In this document: positions 27,954-37,369 of the stretch, in pieces
Layout: each line of letters opens with the position of its first letter
Position numbering within the stretch: the first letter of the stretch is position 1
Source: Vicingaceae bacterium
Lineage (GTDB): Bacteria > Bacteroidota > Bacteroidia > Flavobacteriales_E > Vicingaceae
Direction: 5' to 3'
Assembly: GCA_029251425.1 (NCBI GenBank)
Contig: JAQXDJ010000337.1
Location: forward strand, 1 to 40,008
DNA length: 40,008 nt
Notes under the pieces: model-generated
Told to the model about the DNA's origin: nothing
Databases searched by the model: none
The model's input: the letters and a program-made list of their open reading frames with translations, nothing else
Program-made: the position numbers and the translations under genes

Positions 27954-29033
27954 ATGTCAACATCACAAAATATCTGTTTTTTTAATACCACTCCTTTTTG
28001 GGGAGGAGGAGAAAAATGGCATTTTGAGGCTGCACAAAACATGTCAAAAACAACCAATAAAACGTTTTTTGTTTGCGATGGAAAAGGTGAGTTGGCTAAA
28101 AAACTAAAGGAAACAAATGTTGTTCAACAACATGTTACAGCTGGTAATTTAAGTTTTTTAAACCCTACTAAAATTAACAAGTTGGTTCAGTTCTATAAAG
28201 TGAACAAGATTGACACCGTAATTTTTAACAACCCTAAAGATTTAAAATTAGGAGGAAGGGCAGCTAAAAAAGCGGGTGTAAAAAATATTGTTTATAGAAG
28301 GGGAATTGCTGTTGAGGTAAAGAAAAGCAGGTTAAACACTCACTTGTTTGCAGATGTGGTAACACACTTTATTTTTAATTCTAATGCAACAAAAGAGTTG
28401 TTAGAGAAAAATTATAAAAACATTGTTGCCACAAAAAAAACAGCCATTATTTACAATGCCATTGACTTTCCAAAGAACCCCATCACCCACAACCCATCAC
28501 CCACAACCCAAATCATTATTGGTAATGCTGGCCGTTTAGTAGAGCAAAAAGCACAACGCTTTTTAATAGATATTGCTGAAAAACTCAAAGAAAAAAATCT
28601 TGAATTTAAAATTTTGATAGCTGGTGATGGACCTTTACATGATGAATTAAAACAATCAATTTCTGATCGAAAACTAAACGAAAATATAGAATTGTTAGGG
28701 TTTGTTGATGATGTTCCGAACTTTATGGCTGGTGTAGATCTTTTTGTTTCTACCGCTATTTGGGAAGGTTTTGGTTTTGTCCTGGCTGAAGCTATGATGG
28801 CTAAAAAACCTGTTTTGGCTTTTGATATGAGTAGTAATCCAGAGTTGGTAAAAGACGGTAAAAACGGGTTTTTAGTTCCACCTAAAAATATTGATGTGTT
28901 TGCTGATAAAATACAGGAATTGATAGGGAATGAAATACTTCGAAAAAAAATGGGAGAAGAAGCCTATCGTTTTGCTGAATCTAATTTTGAAACAAAAAAG
29001 CAGTTTCAAAAACTACTTGATTTTATCCATTAA
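27954..29033 (+). CDS. Glycosyltransferase family 4
   Basis: GNAGRLVEQKAQRFLIDIA; EGFGFVLAEAMMAKKPVLAFDMSSNPELVKDGKNGFLV. Confidence 0.9.
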   Translation: MSTSQNICFFNTTPFWGGGEKWHFEAAQNMSKTTNKTFFVCDGKGELAKKLKETNVVQQHVTAGNLSFLNPTKINKLVQFYKVNKIDTVIFNNPKDLKLGGRAAKKAGVKNIVYRRGIAVEVKKSRLNTHLFADVVTHFIFNSNATKELLEKNYKNIVATKKTAIIYNAIDFPKNPITHNPSPTTQIIIGNAGRLVEQKAQRFLIDIAEKLKEKNLEFKILIAGDGPLHDELKQSISDRKLNENIELLGFVDDVPNFMAGVDLFVSTAIWEGFGFVLAEAMMAKKPVLAFDMSSNPELVKDGKNGFLVPPKNIDVFADKIQELIGNEILRKKMGEEAYRFAESNFETKKQFQKLLDFIH

Positions 29034-29160
29034 TTTTTGTGGAAATCTAACTTTAGATCAATCTAACATTTAAACAAACTTAAAATTTCGCAAAAAAAAC
29101 CGAACTTTATCTGATCGCAGTATAAGTTTTAAGGCTGTTCTGCGCTTATTTTTTTAATTG

Positions 29161-29613
29161 ATGAAACCAAAATTTACAGAAATACAGAAGTTTACACAAT
29201 GGTGGCTTTGGTTAATTATATTAATTCACTCAAGCTTTGTTGTTTGGCAATTGATTTCGGCAGGCTCATCATCATTGGTTTCCATTTTGTTTGGTGACAT
29301 TTTGATAGCAGTTCTTTTTTTTACTTTAAAGCTAAAAACAGAGGTTAATGAGGAAGGTGTTAAAATGGCATTTTTTCCTTTTATCAAAAAAGAAATAAAT
29401 TGGGAAGAAATTAAATCGTTAAGAGTGCTTGATTATGGATTTGTTGGTGGCTGGGGGATACGTTTTTGGACCAAATATGGAACTGTTTATAATGTTAATG
29501 GGCGGAAGGGTTTAGCAATAGAATTAAAAAGTGGTAAAAAATTAGCAATAGGAACTCAAAAAGAAGAAGAATTGGAAAGTGTTTTAAAAGAATTGGGAAA
29601 GATAGGTGAGTAA
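29161..29613 (+). CDS. Small membrane protein, PH-like domain (unknown function)
   Basis: Two TM helices then INWEEIKSLRVLDYGFVGGWGIRFWTKYGTVYNVNGRKGLAIELKSGKKLAIGTQ. ATG 29161 preferred over TTG 29158. Confidence 0.7.
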   Translation: MKPKFTEIQKFTQWWLWLIILIHSSFVVWQLISAGSSSLVSILFGDILIAVLFFTLKLKTEVNEEGVKMAFFPFIKKEINWEEIKSLRVLDYGFVGGWGIRFWTKYGTVYNVNGRKGLAIELKSGKKLAIGTQKEEELESVLKELGKIGE

Positions 29614-32600
29614 CAATTATCAAATATTAATACAAAAGTTAGATGCTTTTATACGGAAGTACTATAAAAATAGGCTGCTGAAAGGTGGTATTTATAGCCT
29701 TGGTTTATTGTTGGCATCATTTATAATTTTTACCACAGTTGAGTATTTTGGTCAGTTTAACACAACGGGAAGAACCATTTTGTTTTACCTTTTTGTTTTC
29801 ATAACAGCTTACTTGCTAGGGTTTTATGTTTTCATTCCACTTTCTAAACTGTATAAATTTGGCAAGGTTATTAATCACAATCAGGCAGCAGAAATTATTG
29901 GAAACCATTTTGATGAAGTTAGAGACAAATTGATTAATGTTTTACAGTTAGAACACAAAGCAATTCAAAGCTCTAATAATTTATTGCTAGCAAGTATCGA
30001 TCAAAAATCGCTCGAATTAAAGCCTGTTTCTTTTACGGGGGCTATTGATTTTAATGAGAATAAAAAACATTTAAAATTGCTGCTTATTCCACTATTGTTA
30101 TTGGTGGGCATAGCTGTTGTTTCTCCAAAAATATTTACAGAAGGTACGGACAGGTTGGTTAATCATAATGTTTATATTACGCCAACAGCTCCTTTTAAAA
30201 TGGAGCTAACCAACAGCTCTTTAAAAGTACTTAAGAGTAAAGATTACGATGTAAATGTTGCTGTTTCAGGAAGCCAATTGCCTGAGAAATTATATTTAGA
30301 GTACGAAGGGAATAAATACCCGCTAAGCAAAACCGACAAGAGAAACTATACCTACACTTTTAAAAACGTTCAAAACAATAAAAATTTTAAGTTGTACGGT
30401 TCAGGCTTTTATTCTGAAGAGCATGAGTTGGCTGTAATTCCAAACCCTATTTTAACCGATTTTTCTGTAGATTTAGAATATCCGAAATATCTAAAGAAGC
30501 CAAAAGAAACACTTAAAAACACAGGAGATTTAATTTTACCAGAAGGAACAAAAATTAAATGGAGTATTCAGGCAGAAGATGCTGATTACATTTATTTTGT
30601 TGCCACAGGAAGTTCACAACAATTAAAAAGTTCAGGAGCCCAATTTTATCATAAAAAAACAGCAGATAAAAATACAGGCTACGCAATAATTCCCTCCAAT
30701 AGTTTTGTGGAGTTTGGAGATACTGTTCAGTACGCTTTACAGGTTGTTGCAGATAAATTTCCTACTATTTCTGTAAATGAGAAAAAAGATTCAGCCAATG
30801 ATAATCGCTTTTATTTTAGAGGCGAAATTTCTGATGACTATGGTTTTTCTGGACTAACTTTTAATTATCGGATAAACAGCAAACAAGATTCTACATCAAA
30901 CAACAACAAACTTCAAACAGTTAAAATTCCATATAACTCTTCAATGGCTTTAGATGAGTTTTTTCATTTTTGGAATTTAGAAGAGCTAAATATCCTTCCT
31001 GGGGATGAAATAGCTTATTATTTTGAGGTTTGGGACAATGATGGTGTAAATGGACGAAAATCGGCAAAAACAAGCTTAAAAACGTTTAAATCAAAATCTA
31101 TTACTGAACGAAATAAGGATGCTTCAAAATCTAACAAAGAGATTAAGAAAAATTTAAGCGAAAGTATTTCTGATGCTAAGCAAATTCAAAAAGATTTAGA
31201 AGATTTAAAGAAGAAATTGTCTGAAAAGAAAAAGGTTGGTTACGAGGAAAAAGAGAAGATGAAAGAGCTGTTGGAGAAGCAAAAACAGTTAGAGAAAAAG
31301 GTTAATGAAATTCAAAAAGAAAGTGAGAAAAACAATAATCAGAAAAGCGAGTATAAGCAGTATAGCGAAGAAATGTTGCAAAAACAAGAGCAATTACAAA
31401 AGTTATTTGATGAGCTGATGACTGATGAAATGAAAAAAATGATGGAACAGCTGCAAGAAATGATGGAGAAGATGGATAAAAATATGATGGAAGAAGAGAT
31501 GGACAAGATGGATATGAGTAACAAAGATTTGGAAAAAGAGCTAGACCGATCTTTAGAACTGTTTAAGCAGATGGAATTTGAGCAAAAGCTAGAAGATGTT
31601 AAGTCGAAACTAGAAGAGTTGGCAGAAAAGCAGAATGAATTATCGGAAGATACTAAGAATAAAAAAGAAGATGCCGCAGCTTTGAAAGAGAAACAAGATG
31701 AATTAAACAAGGAGTTTGAGGAGGTTAAAAAAGAGTTGGATGAGCTTGAAAAAATGGATGAGGAATTAGAGAATCCAAACGGAATGGAAGAGACTAAAAA
31801 AGAGCAAGAAGAAATTTCAGAAGATATGGAAAACAGCTCTGAACAACTAGAGAATAAGAAAAATAAGAAATCTTCTGAATCTCAAAAAAACGCAGCGCAG
31901 AAAATGAGTGAGATGGCTCAAAAAATGGCGGCTATACAATCGCAAGCACAAAACCAGGGAGAAGATATGGATGCATTAAGACAGTTGCTTGATAATTTAT
32001 TACATCTATCGTTTGAGCAAGAAGAGTTAATGGAAAATTACAAGGTTATGGATCGAAAAAATCCAGAATACGTAGCAATTACTCAGCAACAAAAAAAGTT
32101 GAAAGACGATGCTAAAATGATTGAAGATTCTCTTTTTGCACTTAGTAAGCGTGTGGTACAATTAGAGTCAACTATTAATAAAGAAATAGCAGTGATAAAT
32201 CATAATATGGAAAAAACGATTGGGTTTATGGCTGAGCGCCAAACACCAATGGCTGCTGCTCGTCAGCAATATATCATGACATCAATAAATAATCTTGCAT
32301 TGTTGTTTGATGAAGCTTTAAAACAGATGCAAATGCAAGCACAACAAAAGCCAGGAAAAGGAAGTTGTAGTAAGCCTGGAGGAAATGGTCAACCAAAACC
32401 GGGTATGGGGTCAATATCTAAAATGCAAAAATCGCTTCAAAAGCAATTAGAGGCTATGAAAAAAACCATGGAGAAAGGAAAGAAGCCTGGAGGTAAAAAG
32501 CCGGGACAAAAACCAGGGCAAAGTGAAGGAGAGGGAATGGGTATGCCAGGTGGGAAAGGAATGAGCGAATCTTTAGCAAAAATGGCGGCACAGCAAGCGA

Positions 32601-32968
32601 AAATTAGAGAAGAGTTAAACAAGTTAAAGAATGGCAAAAATGGTTCGGGAATAAATGGCTTGTCAAAAATGATGGAGGAGAACGAAACAGATATTGTTAA
32701 TAAGCGAATTACACAACAAACAATTAACAGACAAAAAGAAATTTTAACACGGTTGTTAGAATCAGAAAAAGCAGATAGAGAAAGAGAGTGGGATGATAAA
32801 AGAGAGTCTAAAGAGGGTGAAAACCAAGAAAATGGTAACCCTGAGTTGTTTTTTGAGTATAATGAACAAAAAAAGCAGGAGGTTGATTTGTTAAAAACAA
32901 CCCCAACAAATTTGAACATCTTTTATAAGCAAAAAGTATCACAATATTTTCAAAATATTAACCAATGA
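29606..32968 (+). CDS. DUF4175 family membrane protein with long coiled coil
   Basis: N-terminal TM helices, long K/E/Q/M-rich coiled coil, GKKPGQKPGQSEGEG linker; conserved position upstream of RsbW-like/ybeY/mnmG. Confidence 0.85.
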   Translation: MSNNYQILIQKLDAFIRKYYKNRLLKGGIYSLGLLLASFIIFTTVEYFGQFNTTGRTILFYLFVFITAYLLGFYVFIPLSKLYKFGKVINHNQAAEIIGNHFDEVRDKLINVLQLEHKAIQSSNNLLLASIDQKSLELKPVSFTGAIDFNENKKHLKLLLIPLLLLVGIAVVSPKIFTEGTDRLVNHNVYITPTAPFKMELTNSSLKVLKSKDYDVNVAVSGSQLPEKLYLEYEGNKYPLSKTDKRNYTYTFKNVQNNKNFKLYGSGFYSEEHELAVIPNPILTDFSVDLEYPKYLKKPKETLKNTGDLILPEGTKIKWSIQAEDADYIYFVATGSSQQLKSSGAQFYHKKTADKNTGYAIIPSNSFVEFGDTVQYALQVVADKFPTISVNEKKDSANDNRFYFRGEISDDYGFSGLTFNYRINSKQDSTSNNNKLQTVKIPYNSSMALDEFFHFWNLEELNILPGDEIAYYFEVWDNDGVNGRKSAKTSLKTFKSKSITERNKDASKSNKEIKKNLSESISDAKQIQKDLEDLKKKLSEKKKVGYEEKEKMKELLEKQKQLEKKVNEIQKESEKNNNQKSEYKQYSEEMLQKQEQLQKLFDELMTDEMKKMMEQLQEMMEKMDKNMMEEEMDKMDMSNKDLEKELDRSLELFKQMEFEQKLEDVKSKLEELAEKQNELSEDTKNKKEDAAALKEKQDELNKEFEEVKKELDELEKMDEELENPNGMEETKKEQEEISEDMENSSEQLENKKNKKSSESQKNAAQKMSEMAQKMAAIQSQAQNQGEDMDALRQLLDNLLHLSFEQEELMENYKVMDRKNPEYVAITQQQKKLKDDAKMIEDSLFALSKRVVQLESTINKEIAVINHNMEKTIGFMAERQTPMAAARQQYIMTSINNLALLFDEALKQMQMQAQQKPGKGSCSKPGGNGQPKPGMGSISKMQKSLQKQLEAMKKTMEKGKKPGGKKPGQKPGQSEGEGMGMPGGKGMSESLAKMAAQQAKIREELNKLKNGKNGSGINGLSKMMEENETDIVNKRITQQTINRQKEILTRLLESEKADREREWDDKRESKEGENQENGNPELFFEYNEQKKQEVDLLKTTPTNLNIFYKQKVSQYFQNINQ

Positions 32969-33384
32969 TTCAAGGAGGAATTTCACAACATATTGAACTA
33001 TCTTCAGAGGTAGAAAGTATTTCTAAAATTGAAAACTTTATTGATAGGGTTTCTGACCAATATCAATTTGGAGAAGATCATTATGGAAATATACTAATTG
33101 CGTTAACTGAAGCTGTTAATAATGCCATTACACATGGTAATAAATTAGACCCTAACAAAAAAGTACATCTTAATATGGCTACAACATCAAAACATGTGGA
33201 GTTTATCGTTAAGGATGAGGGTGTTGGTTTTGATTATGATAATGTGCCAGACCCAACTTTGCCTGAAAATATTGAAAAAATTAGGGGTCGTGGAATCTTT
33301 TTAATGAAAACTTTAGCAGATAGAGTTGATTTTGAAGAAAATGGACGGATAATCAAGTTAAACTTCTCTATATCAAATAATTAA
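32965..33384 (+). CDS. RsbW-like ATP-binding protein (anti-sigma-factor-type HATPase)
   Basis: ALTEAVNNAITHGNKLDPNKKV N-box, DEGVGFDYDNVPDPT, RGRGIFLMKTLADRV. Confidence 0.88.
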   Translation: MIQGGISQHIELSSEVESISKIENFIDRVSDQYQFGEDHYGNILIALTEAVNNAITHGNKLDPNKKVHLNMATTSKHVEFIVKDEGVGFDYDNVPDPTLPENIEKIRGRGIFLMKTLADRVDFEENGRIIKLNFSISNN

Positions 33385-33809
33385 TGTTTTCAGAAAGTGC
33401 TATTTATTTTAATTCGGAGGAAGTTTCTTTTGAGTTAAACAACCCTCAAAACACTCAAAGTTGGATAGAAAACACTATCATAAAAGAGGGTAAAACTGTT
33501 GGTGAGATTTCTTATGTTTTTTGTTCGGATGAATATTTGCATAAAATGAATATTGAGCATTTGCAACATGATACTCTTACCGATATTATCACTTTTAATT
33601 ATTGTGAGGAAAGCTTAATAAGTTCAGATATCTTTATTAGTGTGGATCGGGTAAAAGAGAATGCAGAGCGTTTTAATGTTTCTTTTGAGGAGGAGTTGGA
33701 TAGGGTGATGATTCATGGAATACTTCACCTTGTGGGTTATGACGATAAGACAGAAGAGGATAAGATTGAGATGAGGTCTAAGGAAGATTTTTATTTAACT
33801 TTGCGTTAA
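33384..33809 (+). CDS. ybeY: Endoribonuclease YbeY (16S rRNA maturation)
   Basis: TDIITFNY; HGILHLVGYDDKTEED zinc motif. Confidence 0.95.
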   Translation: MFSESAIYFNSEEVSFELNNPQNTQSWIENTIIKEGKTVGEISYVFCSDEYLHKMNIEHLQHDTLTDIITFNYCEESLISSDIFISVDRVKENAERFNVSFEEELDRVMIHGILHLVGYDDKTEEDKIEMRSKEDFYLTLR

Positions 33810-33819
33810 AAATCGCACG

Positions 33820-33835
33820 TGTTCCACGTGAAACA
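33820..33835. other. parS: parS centromere-like site 1
   Basis: TGTTCCACGTGAAACA matches the parS consensus TGTTNCACGTGAAACA in full; a further CACGTG lies at 33816-33821. Confidence 0.85.
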
Positions 33836-33846
33836 ATTTTCAATTA

Positions 33847-35709
33847 ATGGTTAAAAATTACGATATTATAGTTGTTGGAGGTGGGCATGCTGGATGTGAG
33901 GCTGCTGCTGCTGCTGCAAATATGGGCTCAAAAACACTGTTGGTAACCATGAATATGGATACTATTGCTCAGATGTCTTGTAACCCTGCAATGGGTGGTG
34001 TTGCTAAAGGGCAGATTGTTCGAGAGATAGATGCGTTGGGTGGTTATTCAGGAATTGTTAGCGATAAAAGTGCGATTCAATTTAAGATGTTGAATCGCTC
34101 AAAAGGGCCAGCAATGTGGAGTCCAAGAACGCAGAATGATAGAATGCTTTTTTCTAAAGAATGGAGGTTGGTGTTGGAACAAACTGAAAATCTTGATTTC
34201 TGGCAAGATATGATGACCGAGCTCATTGTTGAGGGCGGAAAGTGTGTTGGTGTTCGAACACAAATTGGTGTTGAATTTAAATCTAAAGCGGTTATTTTAA
34301 CTAATGGAACATTTTTAAACGGATTGATTCATATAGGTGAAAAGCAGTTTGGAGGTGGAAGAGCAGGGGCAAGAGCTTCGACAGGAATAACCGAGCAGTT
34401 AATGTCTTTAGGGTTTGAATCTGGAAGAATGAAGACAGGAACTCCTCCAAGGGTAGATGGAAGATCTATTGATTATACAAAACTAGAGGAACAACCAGGA
34501 GATGAAAATCCAAGTACTTTTTCTTTTAAAGCAGATCATAAACTAACAAAACAAAGAAGTTGTTATATTGGTTATACGAATCAAAGCGTACACGATATTT
34601 TACAAACAGGGTTTGAAAAATCACCAATGTTTGCTGGAAGAATTCAAGGGTTAGGACCAAGATATTGCCCATCAATTGAGGATAAAATTGTTCGTTTTTC
34701 GGAACGAGAAAGACATCAATTATTTGTTGAGCCGGAAGGTTGGAATACTTGTGAAATCTATTTAAATGGATTTTCTACATCATTACCAGAAGATGTTCAA
34801 CAAGAGGCAATGCAGTTAATTCCCGGTTTTGAAAACGCTAAAATGTTTAGGCCCGGTTATGCTATAGAATACGATTTTTTCCAGCCTACACAATTAAATA
34901 ATACATTAGAAACCAAATTGGTTCCAGGTTTGTATTTTGCTGGTCAAATTAATGGAACTACAGGTTATGAAGAGGCGGGTGGCCAAGGCTTAATGGCAGG
35001 AATAAATGCTCATTTAAAAATAAATGAGAAAGAACCTTTTATATTAAAAAGGGATCAAGCGTATATCGGAGTTTTGATTGATGATCTTATTACAAAAGGA
35101 ACATCTGAACCTTATAGAATGTTTACTTCAAGGGCTGAATATAGAATCTTGTTGAGACAAGATAACGCAGATATTCGATTAACAAAACTTTCTTACGATT
35201 TAGGGCTAGCTAGAGAGGATCGCTTAAAAGCTGTTGAGTTAAAGTCTGAAAACATTGAAAAAATAATTCAAAGTTTTGCTAAAACTAGTTTAGTACCAGA
35301 GGAGGTTAATACATATTTAGAGGCTCAAAAATCTTCTCCCTTAAAACAAAAGGTTAAAGCAAATTCTGTTGTAACAAGACCAAACATTACTGTTCTTGGA
35401 TTAAAAGAGAACAACTCTAAGTTGGCTGAATCGTTAGTTGATTTTAATGAATTAGAGATTGAGAATGCTGAAATTTTAATGAAATACGAAGGTTATATTA
35501 AGCGTGAAAAAGAAGTTGCAGATAAGCTAATGCGTTTAGAAAACATTAAAATATATAAGGATATTGACTATTCAAAATTAAGCTCTTTATCAGCAGAGGC
35601 TGTAGATAAATTGACAAAAGTAAAGCCTTCTACAATTGGACAAGCATCTCGAATTAGCGGCATTTCCCCTTCAGATGTTTCAGTTTTGATGGTTTTTCAC
35701 GGAAGATAA
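33847..35709 (+). CDS. mnmG: tRNA uridine-5-carboxymethylaminomethyl modification enzyme MnmG (GidA)
   Basis: DIIVVGGGHAGCEAAAAAANMG; NPAMGGVAKGQIVREIDALGG; TGTPPRVDGRSID; SRAEYRILLRQDNAD. Confidence 0.97.
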   Translation: MVKNYDIIVVGGGHAGCEAAAAAANMGSKTLLVTMNMDTIAQMSCNPAMGGVAKGQIVREIDALGGYSGIVSDKSAIQFKMLNRSKGPAMWSPRTQNDRMLFSKEWRLVLEQTENLDFWQDMMTELIVEGGKCVGVRTQIGVEFKSKAVILTNGTFLNGLIHIGEKQFGGGRAGARASTGITEQLMSLGFESGRMKTGTPPRVDGRSIDYTKLEEQPGDENPSTFSFKADHKLTKQRSCYIGYTNQSVHDILQTGFEKSPMFAGRIQGLGPRYCPSIEDKIVRFSERERHQLFVEPEGWNTCEIYLNGFSTSLPEDVQQEAMQLIPGFENAKMFRPGYAIEYDFFQPTQLNNTLETKLVPGLYFAGQINGTTGYEEAGGQGLMAGINAHLKINEKEPFILKRDQAYIGVLIDDLITKGTSEPYRMFTSRAEYRILLRQDNADIRLTKLSYDLGLAREDRLKAVELKSENIEKIIQSFAKTSLVPEEVNTYLEAQKSSPLKQKVKANSVVTRPNITVLGLKENNSKLAESLVDFNELEIENAEILMKYEGYIKREKEVADKLMRLENIKIYKDIDYSKLSSLSAEAVDKLTKVKPSTIGQASRISGISPSDVSVLMVFHGR

Positions 35710-35755
35710 ACTTTCATTTCGGTTTAAGTTTATTGTAAAATCATTCAGGTTACAA

Positions 35756-35779
35756 AATTTGTTTCACGTGAAACAAATT
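35756..35779. other. parS: parS centromere-like site 2 (perfect 24-bp palindrome)
   Basis: AATTTGTTTCACGTGAAACAAATT; contains TGTTTCACGTGAAACA (35760-35775). Confidence 0.88.
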
Positions 35780-35986
35780 CAGAAAAACGCATAAGGTTTA
35801 AAAAATGATCTATATTTTTAGAATTATCCATTTAAACACGTTTTAAGCGCTTTTAACCCTTCGTTAGTATTGTCCCCTAAATTTTGTGAGAAAGTTGATT
35901 TTGCGAAACAATCAATAAATACCTGATAAACAAATAGTTGTGTTGTTTTTTGTGTGAAAATGAATAAATAGGTTATTTTAGCATAA

Positions 35987-37369
35987 ATGTCTGAGACTAA
36001 AAAAACACAAATTTTATTATTCGCTTTAATTGTTGCGATAATTCCGTATTGTTATTTATGTTTTTTTGCTAATCCGAGTGCTGATGATTTTGTGTTGGCG
36101 GCTCAATTCCAAGAAAATCATTTTTTAAATCTTATTTATGAGCAATATTTTATTCGGAACGGAAGATACATTTCTTCACCATTAAGCTTTTTAAATCCGA
36201 TTGGGTTTAATAGCTTTTTAGGCTATAAATTTTTCCCACTACTACTTATTTTACTAGTTTTTTTAAGCTCCCTCTCTGTTTTCCAACAATTATTCCATTC
36301 TAGAAAATTTCAATATAAAATGACTGGTTCACTGTTGTTTGTACTTTTATTTTTTCATAATATGCCTATTATTTCTGAAGGAATTTATTGGTTTACAGGA
36401 AGTGTTATTTATGTTTTGGGCTTAGTCTCATGTTTGCTTTATATTTCTATTTTAATAAAGGTTTTAAGTGGGAAAAAAAATGGTTATTCGCATGTAGTTT
36501 TAACTGTTTTTCTTTTTCTCTCCTGTGGTTTTAACGAAGTACTTACACTTGTAATTGTTTTTTTATTAGGAGTATTAACTTTTGTTTTTCATCAGAAAAA
36601 ATTAGTTCAAAAAAAAATAATTTTAATTCAGTTTTTGTTCGCGATTGCATTCGCAGCTATTTTAATTTTAGCTCCAGGTAACAGTGTTAGGGGTAGTGCC
36701 TATAATGAATCAAAACAACTTATATATTCGCTAACATATTCAATAATTCAAGTTTTTAGGTTTCAAATTTTATGGATATTTTCTATTCCATTAATTGTTT
36801 GTTCTTTGCTTTATGTAAACGTTAATAAAGAACTGTCAAAATCCCAGATATTATTTAGCAATTCGTTTTATTTAAGTAGGCTGTCTTCAACGTTTCTATT
36901 ATTTTCTATTATTTTTATTTGTGTTTTTCCTGCCTACTGGGCTACTGGAATTTTAGGGCAGCACAGAACACTTAACATTGCGTATTTATTTTTTCTATTG
37001 GCTTGGTTTGTCAACTTAACAGTATGGTTAAATCATTATAAAGTAAAAAGTATTATTAATTTCAAAATAATGCTTTATTTATTTTCAGCTCTTATCATTG
37101 GAATTATTTTCACAGGGAATGGTTATAACACCTTAAATGATATTTTTGCTGGAACAGCGGCTAGTTTTAATAAGCAACACGAATATAGATTTGAAGAGCT
37201 TTATAAGGCTCAAGGATTGAAAACAAATCAAGTTAGTTTACCACAAATTTTAGCTAAACCAAAATGTTTATTTACTTATGATATTGAAGAGGAACCAAAA
37301 GATTGGAAAAATAAAGCATATAATATGTATTTTCGCTTGGATTCTGTTGATATATTTTTGATTAAATAA
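35987..37369 (+). CDS. Polytopic membrane protein (DUF6056-like)
   Basis: About ten hydrophobic helices; NPSADDFVLAAQFQENHFLNLIYEQYFIRNGRYISSPLSFLNP resembles DUF6056/glucosyltransferase-like membrane proteins. Confidence 0.65.
   Translation: MSETKKTQILLFALIVAIIPYCYLCFFANPSADDFVLAAQFQENHFLNLIYEQYFIRNGRYISSPLSFLNPIGFNSFLGYKFFPLLLILLVFLSSLSVFQQLFHSRKFQYKMTGSLLFVLLFFHNMPIISEGIYWFTGSVIYVLGLVSCLLYISILIKVLSGKKNGYSHVVLTVFLFLSCGFNEVLTLVIVFLLGVLTFVFHQKKLVQKKIILIQFLFAIAFAAILILAPGNSVRGSAYNESKQLIYSLTYSIIQVFRFQILWIFSIPLIVCSLLYVNVNKELSKSQILFSNSFYLSRLSSTFLLFSIIFICVFPAYWATGILGQHRTLNIAYLFFLLAWFVNLTVWLNHYKVKSIINFKIMLYLFSALIIGIIFTGNGYNTLNDIFAGTAASFNKQHEYRFEELYKAQGLKTNQVSLPQILAKPKCLFTYDIEEEPKDWKNKAYNMYFRLDSVDIFLIK

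Noticed and set aside
29040-29100. CTAACAT near 29060 as an eighth Pho box
   Set aside because: No second heptamer in 11-bp phase and no TAnnTTTG at 26+11n nt; treated as AT-rich coincidence.
31339-31710. Antisense ORF (123 aa, Ser/Phe-rich) within the DUF4175 gene
   Set aside because: Mirror of the K/E-rich coiled-coil codons; low-complexity Ser/Phe protein with no own promoter. Same reasoning for 32437-32919.
31130-31880. Highly repetitive Lys/Glu/Met region as an unusual repeat or structural element
   Set aside because: Explained by the long coiled coil typical of Bacteroidota DUF4175 proteins.
35781-35986. AT-rich region after parS 2 as oriC
   Set aside because: No clear cluster of DnaA boxes was visible and dnaA is not in the window; needs GC-skew and a genome-wide view.
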